A stretch of DNA of 17,638 nucleotides from CBDCLY01 sp965218715 (lineage in GTDB: Bacteria; Bacteroidota; Bacteroidia; Flavobacteriales_E; Vicingaceae), in the NCBI GenBank assembly GCA_965218715.1, contig CBDCLY010000043.1, positions 1-17,638 on the forward strand. Reading direction: 5' to 3'. Position 1 is the first letter of the stretch; each line of letters starts with the position of its first letter. Positions 7,091 through 13,252 of this stretch are shown one piece after another. The notes beneath the pieces were generated by a model. It made no database searches, was not told the origin of the DNA, and saw nothing but the letters and a program-made list of their open reading frames with translations. Made by a program: the position numbers and the translations under genes.

Positions 7091-7255
7091 TGGCAGGTCT
7101 TCTGACTTTCTCCCCTTTTGTTGCCTTCCCATCCAAATTTGAACAGTGGCCAAAGAATAACAAAAGGTTACTGGAGATTACAGCTGCGGGTACAGTTCCG
7201 AAATTTCATCGGATTCCCTATTAAATCTCATGATTACTCATAAGAAACCAATAAC
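7091..7255 (-). promoter_or_regulatory. Cobalamin (AdoCbl-type) riboswitch
   Basis: Read on the minus strand, the aptamer shows the expected elements in order. They are a first hairpin TCTTATG/CATGAGA (7245-7239 with 7232-7226), then AATAGGGAA, a stem TCCGA/TCGGA (7213-7209 with 7201-7197), ACTGTACCCGCAGCTGTAA (canonical CUG-CCCCGCAACUGUAA), GCCACTG, GGGAAGGC, and the B12 box AGTCAGAAGACCTGCC at 7107-7092. GGTT near 7248 can pair with GACC of the B12 box to close the element. It lies about 160 bases before the first gene of the TonB receptor operon. High cobalamin would be expected to lower expression of that operon, as for other B12 transport genes. Confidence 0.95.
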
Positions 7256-7259
7256 AGGG

Positions 7260-7293
7260 CAAATGTATTAAATATTTGTGGTAGTCAAGCAAA
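7260..7293 (-). promoter_or_regulatory. Bacteroidota-type promoter of the B12 operon
   Basis: On the minus strand TACATTTG (7267-7260) matches the -7 consensus TAnnTTTG perfectly. A TTTG (7293-7290) lies 22 bases upstream and a TTG (7288-7286) 18 bases upstream; either could serve as the -33 element. The start of transcription would fall near 7253, right at the start of the riboswitch, which supports the call. Confidence 0.65.
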
Positions 7294-7331
7294 AAAAAAT
7301 CTGAAATTTACGGTTCTAACAATCGATAGAA

Positions 7332-7673
7332 ATGGGTAAAAACAGCAAAAAATCAGGGACCGTTTATTCTACCAATCCGAATTTCCAATTTGAAATTGAT
7401 GAGGAAGAAAAGTTTGACACCCTAACTCCTAATCAACAAGAATTAAGAGTGCATTTGGACAGAAAAAATAGAGCTGGAAAAACGGCCACTATAGTGAAAG
7501 GTTTTATTGGTAGCGATGATGATTTAATTGCACTTGGAAAACAATTAAAAAGTGCTTGCGGGGTAGGCGGAAGCGTAAAAGATGGAGAAATAATCATACA
7601 AGGAGAAAAGAGAGACCAAGTCATGGCATACTTAGAAAAGAAGTCTTACAAAACAAAACGAGTTGGCGGTTAA
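7332..7673 (+). CDS. yciH: SUI1/eIF1-family translation factor (YciH-like)
   Basis: This is a 113-residue soluble basic protein. Residues about 35-113 form the SUI1 domain: QELRVHLDRKNRAGKTATIVKGF, then DLIALGKQLKSACGVGGSVKDGEIIIQG and a C-terminal EKKSYKTKRVGG. The GVGGSVKDGEI block is the family's hallmark. Eukaryotic eIF1 acts in start-site selection. The bacterial YciH proteins bind the small ribosomal subunit and affect initiation fidelity, at least in E. coli; here that is family knowledge. The gene is divergent from the B12 operon, with 64 bases between the B12 -7 element and its ATG. Its stop TAA interleaves with the stop of the opposite gene (TTAA, 7670-7673). I did not find a convincing promoter for it. 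Confidence 0.92.
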   Translation: MGKNSKKSGTVYSTNPNFQFEIDEEEKFDTLTPNQQELRVHLDRKNRAGKTATIVKGFIGSDDDLIALGKQLKSACGVGGSVKDGEIIIQGEKRDQVMAYLEKKSYKTKRVGG

Positions 7674-7915
7674 GGAATGTCCTTCCAATCAATTTGATCG
7701 AGGTAATTGGCTACAATTTCATCGCTATTGACCACCTCGATCCACTGAATTAAATTGATACCAATTGGTTTCCAGACTTCAATGAACAAAGCACCGAAAC
7801 TGTACAAAAAACAAGTAAATCCAGCATGGGTCCTAGAACCTAAAATCTTGCCTTTATTTCTCAATAAATCGTATTTCTTTCGTTTTGAAAGTCGTCTAAA
7901 ATCTTTTTTATCCAC
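7670..7915 (-). CDS. Small hypothetical protein (81 residues)
   Basis: I do not recognise a named family with certainty, although the sequence looks like a small conserved Bacteroidota protein. The N-terminus is very basic (DKKDFRRLSKRKKYDLLRNKGK), followed by a hydrophobic beta-rich part (FTCFLYSFGALFIEVWKPIGINLIQWIEVV) and an acidic C-terminus (DEIVANYLDQIDWKDIP). There is no signal peptide or clear membrane helix. It starts with GTG at 7915; an in-frame TAG sits directly upstream and there is no internal Met, so no longer ATG start is available. It fills exactly the gap between two plus-strand genes: the stop is shared with the SUI1 gene and the start lies 13 bases from the TIGR02757 start. 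That fit supports it as a real gene. Confidence 0.7.
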   Translation of the reverse strand: MDKKDFRRLSKRKKYDLLRNKGKILGSRTHAGFTCFLYSFGALFIEVWKPIGINLIQWIEVVNSDEIVANYLDQIDWKDIP

Positions 7916-7928
7916 CTAAAAACTTTGC

Positions 7929-8699
7929 ATGAAAGTTAAGCATTATCAAGACTTGAAAGAATTGCTGGATGCAAAAGCCCAACAATATGAGCGTCCCGAC
8001 TTCATTACAGATGACCCCATTCAAATTCCACATCGCTTTCACAAAAAGGAAGACATAGAAATTGCCGGTTTTCTAACGGCAATAATTGCATGGGGACAAA
8101 GACCAAGCATTCTTAGAAGTGCAAACAATATACTGGGCTTTTTAGACCATTCGCCCCATGAGTACTTATTGAATGCAAGTAAAAAAGACTTGATTCAATT
8201 TCCGCATTTTGTCCATCGTACCTTTAACTTGGAGGACTTGACTTACTTTCTAACAAGATTGCAAGAAATCTACCGCAGAGAAGGAGGCCTAGAAACAAAA
8301 ATGCAGCTCCAAAACTCGGAGTGTGTGGCCCAAATGCTATCTAGATTTAAGCAAGATTTCTTTTCAGTAAAACACCAAAAACGCAGCGAAAAGCATTTGG
8401 CAGATCCTTTGAAATCCTCTAGTGCTAAACGATTAAATATGTTCTTAAGGTGGATGGTAAGACCTAACAATAAAGGAGTTGATTTTGGCATTTGGAACAA
8501 CATCAAGCCTAGTCAGTTGATGATGCCATTAGATGTGCATACTGGAACAATAGGAAGAAAAATTGAGCTATTGGATAGAAAACAAAACGATTGGAAAGCG
8601 GTGGAAGAGCTCACCAATAACCTAATTGAATTTGATTCTGAAGATCCTATAAAATATGATTTTGCCCTTTTTGGAATGGGAGTTAATAAAGACCTATAA
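7929..8699 (+). CDS. TIGR02757 (DUF2400) family protein
   Basis: This 256-residue protein matches the TIGR02757 pattern along its whole length. It has DPIQIPHRFHKKEDIEIAGFLTAIIAWGQR (29-58), FVHRTFNLEDLTYFL (94-108), SSAKRLNMFLRWMVR (164-178), GVDFGIW (183-189), PLDVHTGTIGRKI (200-212), RKQNDW (217-222) and DPIKYDFALFGMGV (239-252). The family is common in Bacteroidota and has no firm biochemical role. The helical pattern with DVHTGTIGR recalls helix-hairpin-helix DNA glycosylases of the endonuclease III group, so a nucleic-acid role is possible. The length is normal. Its TAA abuts the stop of the convergent acyltransferase gene (8694-8699). Confidence 0.93.
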   Translation: MKVKHYQDLKELLDAKAQQYERPDFITDDPIQIPHRFHKKEDIEIAGFLTAIIAWGQRPSILRSANNILGFLDHSPHEYLLNASKKDLIQFPHFVHRTFNLEDLTYFLTRLQEIYRREGGLETKMQLQNSECVAQMLSRFKQDFFSVKHQKRSEKHLADPLKSSSAKRLNMFLRWMVRPNNKGVDFGIWNNIKPSQLMMPLDVHTGTIGRKIELLDRKQNDWKAVEELTNNLIEFDSEDPIKYDFALFGMGVNKDL

Positions 8700-9824
8700 A
8701 TCCTTCAATTTATTCTCAACTGGATAGGCATACATTTTCAAAAACACATCTCTTACAAAAGAAGGATCTCCTACTACTTTACTGGTTTTTTCTTCAATGT
8801 AATTTAAAAAACTCTTCTTCTCTTCCTCAGAATAATTCTCTTTGAAAAGGCCTTCTTCCTTCAGAATGTCGTATGCCAAGTAATTGGTGTCTTGTAATGC
8901 ATATGATTGATGAATCTCATCATCAATTAGGCTCGCAATTGCTGCAAACAATTCATTCTTATTTTTTATGCCGTTTAATTTATCAATGTTTTGATTGATG
9001 GGCTTTCCAAAACTGACTTCAATACTCCCTTTTTGGCCTTCCATTCCTTGTCCCATGTGAATTATGTCTTCCATGGGTGCTTTTTCGTACTTCTCCCCTT
9101 TTGCCTTAGTCATCAATTCTGGCATAGTCAATACATCACAAGGATTGTATTCATATGCCACAGAAATTGGGCAGATGTTTAATTCCTTTAGGTTATCAAT
9201 TATGCTTGGGCTTTCTCCTGAAAGGTTGAACATTTTTAATAAGCTAGGATTGGTTAAATCATTGCCATCCTTACTCCTACCAGCTTTTTGTGCAATCCAA
9301 ATGGATTCTTTTTTTTCTTTTATGGTTGTTCGAATGTAAGACGACAATTGCAAAGAACCTTCATATTTTTTATCGTTTGGCAATGAACGCTTCACGATGA
9401 ATGTTTTGTTCAGCTTTACCAAATCCACTATCCAAGGGATGGTCATAAGATTATCGCCAATGGCAATTTCTGCCGTTGTGAAACCATTGCTAAGTAGGGC
9501 AAAATTCATTAGGGCAGAATCCAATACAATGTCTCTGTGAGTGGATACAAATAAATAAGATTTTTCTTTTTCTAAATTCTCAAGGCCTTTAACCTTTAAG
9601 CCACTGCTCGTTTTAGACAAAAGATTTTCCAAAAGTGGGACTATGATTTTTGCTTGAAACTCATTTACTGATTTCACAGATTTCATTTGTCGGACTAACA
9701 TTTCATAAGGAACTCCAGGGTTAACATGTTCCATAATTTGCTGAAATTGTGGCTCTTGTGTTAATTTAGCTATCTTCTCTGGTACTTCTGAATCAAAATA
9801 TGGCCTTATATCGTCAAAATTCAT
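8694..9824 (-). CDS. PlsB-like glycerolipid acyltransferase (1-acyl-sn-glycerol-3-phosphate acyltransferase family)
   Basis: This 376-residue protein starts MNFDDIRPYFDSEVP, the start of a Bacteroidota acyltransferase family. The motif blocks are VSTHRDIVLDSALM (93-106), FIVKRSLP (142-149), WIAQKAGRSKDGND (176-189) and ICPISVAYEYNP (217-228). Blocks II-IV resemble PlsB (IRRS, EGGRSRTG, PIYIGYE) more than PlsC. In block I the catalytic pair is His96...Asp102, one residue wider than the usual HX4D; the DNA reads cleanly here, so this is not a frameshift. There is no signal peptide, and association with the inner membrane is expected. The substrate, a glycerol-3-phosphate or lysophospholipid with an acyl donor, is inferred from the family. 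The gene ends against the TIGR02757 gene and is divergent from the Nudix gene by 40 bases. Confidence 0.85.
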   Translation of the reverse strand: MNFDDIRPYFDSEVPEKIAKLTQEPQFQQIMEHVNPGVPYEMLVRQMKSVKSVNEFQAKIIVPLLENLLSKTSSGLKVKGLENLEKEKSYLFVSTHRDIVLDSALMNFALLSNGFTTAEIAIGDNLMTIPWIVDLVKLNKTFIVKRSLPNDKKYEGSLQLSSYIRTTIKEKKESIWIAQKAGRSKDGNDLTNPSLLKMFNLSGESPSIIDNLKELNICPISVAYEYNPCDVLTMPELMTKAKGEKYEKAPMEDIIHMGQGMEGQKGSIEVSFGKPINQNIDKLNGIKNKNELFAAIASLIDDEIHQSYALQDTNYLAYDILKEEGLFKENYSEEEKKSFLNYIEEKTSKVVGDPSFVRDVFLKMYAYPVENKLKDL

Positions 9825-9831
9825 TGCTTTG

Positions 9832-9839
9832 TATTTTTG
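9832..9839 (+). promoter_or_regulatory. Candidate -7 element for the Nudix gene
   Basis: TATTTTTG matches TAnnTTTG in the 40-base divergent gap. A start near 9846 would give a leader of about 19 bases. No good -33 TTTG is seen 19-22 bases upstream, so this is weak. Confidence 0.3.
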
Positions 9840-9864
9840 AAAAGACGGCTAAGATACCATTAAG

Positions 9865-10389
9865 ATGAGAATCATAAAACGATCTAATAAATATAACGGC
9901 TACTATCAGTTGGATGAACTAGAACTGAAAAGTGATTTGAACGGAGAGCAAGTGCTAAGAGAACAATTCTTAGTACCCCACTCTGTTGGTGTTCTTGTAC
10001 ATCATTTAAGCAAGAACAAGATCATTCTGGTCGAACAATTTAGAATTGGACCAGAAAAAAAATTACTAGAAATCGTTGCTGGAAAAATTGAAGGGAAAGA
10101 CATGAATCCGGAAAGCACAGCCAAGCGAGAAGTTATTGAAGAGACTGGCTATCAAGCAATAAGCATAGAACTAATTCATGAATTTTATACCAGCCCTGGT
10201 CCTTTGAACGAAATGATGAGCTTGTATTATGCAATCGTTGAGGACAAAATTGAAGTGGGTGGTGGATTAGCCACTGAATTAGAAGAAATTACCATTCATG
10301 AGTGGGAGATAGAAAAATTCATCAAACACTCTTTTAATGATGCCAAGACCATTATGTCTCAACAATGGTTAAAGCTTAAAAAACTATGA
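9865..10389 (+). CDS. Nudix hydrolase, ADP-ribose pyrophosphatase type
   Basis: This 174-residue protein has a Nudix box at about residues 73-96: Gly73, then REVIEETGY at 88-96 with the metal-binding E92 and E93. The flanks are of ADP-ribose pyrophosphatase type: VLVEQFRIGP-like strand IILVEQFRIGP (53-63), LLEIVAGKIEG (67-77), and YTSPGP (108-113) about 12 residues after the box, the position of the proline typical of ADP-ribose pyrophosphatases. It would hydrolyse ADP-ribose or a related nucleoside diphosphate sugar to AMP and sugar phosphate. The box has eight rather than seven residues between the first acidic position (Asp79) and the RE pair, with Asp replacing the usual Glu. The stop TGA abuts the stop of the convergent DUF3817 gene. 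Confidence 0.9.
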   Translation: MRIIKRSNKYNGYYQLDELELKSDLNGEQVLREQFLVPHSVGVLVHHLSKNKIILVEQFRIGPEKKLLEIVAGKIEGKDMNPESTAKREVIEETGYQAISIELIHEFYTSPGPLNEMMSLYYAIVEDKIEVGGGLATELEEITIHEWEIEKFIKHSFNDAKTIMSQQWLKLKKL

Positions 10390-10677
10390 CCATTCTTTCA
10401 ATCTTCTCTCTACCCAAAACGGAGCCAATGGAAGAAAGGCAGCCAAAGCAAATAGTATACTCAACTTAAGCTTCCACAATTTAAATTGACTCACTAAAAT
10501 TAAGGCGATTAAATAGGCAATGAATAAAAAACCATGTGCCATGCCTACTACCTTCACCCCTAAAGGCCAATCTGCCATGTATTTTAATGGCATTGCGATT
10601 AACAAAAGAATTAGGAAAGAAATCCCCTCAGCTAAACTGATGAGGCGAAACCACTTTATTTGTTGTTGCTGACTCAT
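10384..10677 (-). CDS. DUF3817 small integral membrane protein
   Basis: This 97-residue protein has three hydrophobic helices (about 10-30, 41-63 and 70-88). The WFRLISLAEGISFLILLLIAMPLKY start, the GVKVVGMAHGFLFIAYL block and the PLAPFWVERRL end are the DUF3817 pattern. It sits in the inner membrane; its function is unknown. It starts 4 bases after the stop of the S1/P1 nuclease gene, so it is the last gene of a three-gene operon. Confidence 0.88.
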   Translation of the reverse strand: MSQQQQIKWFRLISLAEGISFLILLLIAMPLKYMADWPLGVKVVGMAHGFLFIAYLIALILVSQFKLWKLKLSILFALAAFLPLAPFWVERRLKEWS

Positions 10678-10681
10678 TCAA

Positions 10682-11455
10682 TTAACAATCCAATGCCTCA
10701 TTTAATATACCAGCCAATCTCACACCTGCTTTCAGCAATTGATGCTTGGCACTCGCCCAATTGTGGTACAAGTAATCGTAGGATAGGTTTTCTTCGCCTT
10801 CAATATCATATATCTGCGGACGTAAATCCATGGCTTCTTTCACCCAAACATCGATGTGATCAGATTGCCATTTTTTTAATTCATCTTTAGAAGGGTGGTC
10901 AATCATGCTAGCCAATTCTGAATAGCTCAATTGCTTTTGATCAATCATTCCTGAATCCCAGATTCGGTGAAGGTTAGACCCTTTATAGAACCATTTAATT
11001 TTAACTGAATTGCCTCCTCTATCTTCTCCATTTCCAACATGGAGTGGCTGATGAATATCTCCTACCAAATGACATAACATGCGGATGGCCTCTACTTTCT
11101 TTTCTTTGGAAGTCTCTTTATCTTTAATGGTCTTCACCATTCGTTGAATGGCTTCATAGGCATCGCCATCTTCTGCTTTATCACAAGTCTCATACGTTTT
11201 CCCATCTGGCACGGTTACATAATGCCAAGGTCTTGCATAGTCGTAAGCCTTATCACTTTTGATGTTATCCATCCAATTGGAAGCTTCCATCAAGCTTTCG
11301 CTTCCAAGCAAACAGGACAATGCCTCCTTTGCTTTTTCACTCAAGTGGTTTTCTGCAACCTTTCCAACCACTCTATGGCCTGTTTGTCCCCAAGCAAAAA
11401 GGGCCTGACTGAAACCAATTAAAACTGCTACTAATCCTACTTTATACCTATTCAT
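10682..11455 (-). CDS. S1/P1-type zinc-dependent nuclease, exported
   Basis: This 257-residue protein has a signal peptide ending ALFA, so the mature protein begins at Trp22. In S1/P1 nucleases the N-terminal Trp binds zinc. All nine expected ligands can be placed: Trp22, His27 (GQTGH), Asp63 (NWMD), His78 (PWHYV), His129, Asp133 and His139 (HLVGDIHQPLH), and His163 and Asp167 (LHRIWD). It is therefore probably an active enzyme cutting single-stranded DNA or RNA to 5'-nucleotides in the periplasm or outside. It is similar in length to secreted fungal P1. The gene overlaps the end of the thioesterase gene by 8 bases and is followed 4 bases later by the DUF3817 gene. A role in phosphate or nucleotide scavenging is an inference. 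Confidence 0.94.
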   Translation of the reverse strand: MNRYKVGLVAVLIGFSQALFAWGQTGHRVVGKVAENHLSEKAKEALSCLLGSESLMEASNWMDNIKSDKAYDYARPWHYVTVPDGKTYETCDKAEDGDAYEAIQRMVKTIKDKETSKEKKVEAIRMLCHLVGDIHQPLHVGNGEDRGGNSVKIKWFYKGSNLHRIWDSGMIDQKQLSYSELASMIDHPSKDELKKWQSDHIDVWVKEAMDLRPQIYDIEGEENLSYDYLYHNWASAKHQLLKAGVRLAGILNEALDC

Positions 11456-11837
11456 CTAACCTATTTTTTACGTATTCTACTTCTGTTTTTCCATGGGCCT
11501 TCGGTTTCCCATCTTCGCCTAAATTAACCATGGTAATGTTATCTATTGTTAAAATAACAGTATGGCTCATTTTATTTCTGGCGACACAACTTAATGTAAT
11601 TGAAGTGTTCCCGAATTTCTCTACTTGTATGCCCAACTCAACAATATCGCCTTGTTTAGCAGAACTAACAAAATTAATCTCTGACATAAACTTCGTGGCA
11701 ATTTTCCTATTCTCCAATTGGATCATTGTATAAAGCGCTGCCTCTTCATCGATCCATTGCAATAAACGACCTCCAAAAAGGTTATTGTTCGGATTTAAAT
11801 CTTCGGGCTTTACCCACTTTCTTGTATGAAAATTCAT
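11448..11837 (-). CDS. Acyl-CoA thioesterase, hot-dog fold (YciA-like)
   Basis: This 129-residue protein shows the hot-dog acyl-CoA hydrolase pattern: PEDLNPNNNLFGGRLLQWIDEEAALY (the loop before the long helix with the catalytic Asp/Glu), KFMSEINFVSSAKQGDIVELGIQVEKFGNTSITL, and a final strand TVILTIDNITMVNLGEDGKP. It would hydrolyse acyl-CoA to free acid and CoA in the cytoplasm; the chain length cannot be read from the sequence. It is the first gene of a three-gene minus operon. The ATG at 11837 lies a few bases after the predicted start of transcription. Confidence 0.92.
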   Translation of the reverse strand: MNFHTRKWVKPEDLNPNNNLFGGRLLQWIDEEAALYTMIQLENRKIATKFMSEINFVSSAKQGDIVELGIQVEKFGNTSITLSCVARNKMSHTVILTIDNITMVNLGEDGKPKAHGKTEVEYVKNRLDE

Positions 11838-11848
11838 GGATTTTTTTA

Positions 11849-11856
11849 CAAATGTA
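11849..11856 (-). promoter_or_regulatory. Candidate -7 element for the thioesterase-nuclease-DUF3817 operon
   Basis: On the minus strand TACATTTG is a perfect TAnnTTTG, identical to the -7 of the B12 operon. It predicts a start near 11842 and a leader of only about 5 bases. The -33 element is not clear. The 89-base divergent gap also holds TATCTTTA (11902-11909, plus), one base off the consensus, as a possible -7 for creD. Confidence 0.45.
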
Positions 11857-11926
11857 AGACCTTCAAGTATTGCTCACTTAATTCTTTTTCATAAATATTT
11901 TTATCTTTAAACCATAAAGCAACAAA

Positions 11927-13252
11927 ATGAAAAACCTTAAAAATAGCATCATATTTAAAGTAATTGTCATCTTTATTTTAATTCTTGTTCTAATGATCCC
12001 TACTAGCATGGTGCAAAGCTTGGTTCATGAGCGTGAAAATGTGCAAGAGTCGGCAATTGATGAGGTTTCTAGTAAATGGGGAATGGGACAGACATTAACT
12101 GGCCCTTATCTATCCATTCCATACGATCGCTATGTAAAGCGCTATTCTCAGAAAGATTCTGTAGAGAAAGTAATCAAGGAAAAGGAGTGGATATACTTGT
12201 TGCCAGAGCTTCTTTCAATTGATGGAGATATCTCTCCAGAAAAACGGTACAGAGGAATTTATGAGGTGGTGGTGTACGATGGCGATTTCAACTTATCTGG
12301 GCATTTTAAACCGCTTAACCTTAAAGGCTTCGACATCAACCCTAAACTCATCCATTTTGACCAAGCAAGACTAAATTTAGGAATTACAGACCTAAAAGGA
12401 ATAGAGCAACAAGTACATGTTAATTGGAATGATGAAGTATTAGATTTTAATAGTGGTTTGAGCACTTCCGATTTGTGTAATTCTGGAATAAACACAGTGG
12501 TTGAATTGGCTCAAAACGATAGCAGTGATTATCAATTCAATTTAGACATTAGTTTAAAAGGGAGTCAGCACATCTATTTTATTCCTCTTGGCAAAACCAG
12601 TCAGGTTGAGTTGAGTTCTGAATGGCCCACACCAAGTTTTGGAGGAGAATATTTACCAGACAACAGGGAGGTTGGTGAATCTGGATTTACAGCCAATTGG
12701 GAGGTCTTGCATTTGAATCGTAATTACCCACAGAGCTGGACCATGGAACGACAATTTGTTGAGAATAGCAGCTTCGGAACGGATTTATTGCTACCTGTTG
12801 ACAACTATAAAAAATCTTACCGTGTAGCCAGATATGCCATTCTATTTCTTGTTTTCACTTTTATGGTTTTCTTTTTTGTTGAAGTATTAAATAAAACCTA
12901 CATCCACCCCATTCAATACTTATTGGTGGGAATTGCCTTAGTTGTTTTTTACTCCTTATTATTGGCCATTTCGGAACACATCAAATTCAACTTTGCCTAC
13001 CTCCTTTCCATGCTGCTTACCTTATTGTTAATTGGAACCTACACCAAAGCAATCATTAAGGTAAAGCGTGTACCACAATTGATCACAGGCATTTTATTGT
13101 CTCTATACGGGTTCATCTTCACCATTATTCAACTCGAAGATTATGCACTACTAATTGGAAGCATTGGTGTTTTTGTGATTTTAGGATTGGTGATGTACTT
13201 TTCTAGAAAGATTGATTGGTATGGCTTGCAGATTGGTGATGCAGAAAACTAG
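11927..13252 (+). CDS. creD: CreD-family inner-membrane protein
   Basis: This 441-residue protein has an N-terminal membrane helix (about 8-29), a large external domain, and a cluster of about six helices from residue 305 on (ILFLVFTFMVFFFVEVL, YLLVGIALVVFYSLLL, YLLSMLLTLLLIGTY, GILLSLYGFIFTIIQLEDYALLIGSIGVFVILGLVMYF). The external domain has the CreD motifs GPYLSIPY, PSFGGEYLPDNREVGESGFTANW and HLNRNYPQSW. In E. coli CreD is controlled by CreBC and affects envelope integrity and colicin or beta-lactam response. No creBC genes are visible here, so regulation is unknown. The length is normal. Its stop TAG and that of the convergent gene share the palindrome CTAG (13249-13252). Confidence 0.93.
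   Translation: MKNLKNSIIFKVIVIFILILVLMIPTSMVQSLVHERENVQESAIDEVSSKWGMGQTLTGPYLSIPYDRYVKRYSQKDSVEKVIKEKEWIYLLPELLSIDGDISPEKRYRGIYEVVVYDGDFNLSGHFKPLNLKGFDINPKLIHFDQARLNLGITDLKGIEQQVHVNWNDEVLDFNSGLSTSDLCNSGINTVVELAQNDSSDYQFNLDISLKGSQHIYFIPLGKTSQVELSSEWPTPSFGGEYLPDNREVGESGFTANWEVLHLNRNYPQSWTMERQFVENSSFGTDLLLPVDNYKKSYRVARYAILFLVFTFMVFFFVEVLNKTYIHPIQYLLVGIALVVFYSLLLAISEHIKFNFAYLLSMLLTLLLIGTYTKAIIKVKRVPQLITGILLSLYGFIFTIIQLEDYALLIGSIGVFVILGLVMYFSRKIDWYGLQIGDAEN

Larger units (their letters stand above)
1101..7267 (-). other. Cobalamin-riboswitch operon of five overlapping genes
   Basis: Promoter, riboswitch and five genes lie on one strand, and every junction overlaps. They are TAATG at 5674, ATGA at 4706-4709, 8 bases at 2814-2821 and TAATG at 1799. 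This implies a single transcript with coupled translation. Order: T9SS propeller, T9SS beta-sandwich protein, BtuB-like receptor, BtuG-like lipoprotein, Dph6-like enzyme. I see no clear terminator in the 44 bases after the last stop at 1101. Confidence 0.8.

Noticed and set aside
8694..9824. Frameshift as the reason for the H-X5-D motif
   Set aside because: The reading frame is continuous and the motif blocks on both sides are intact.
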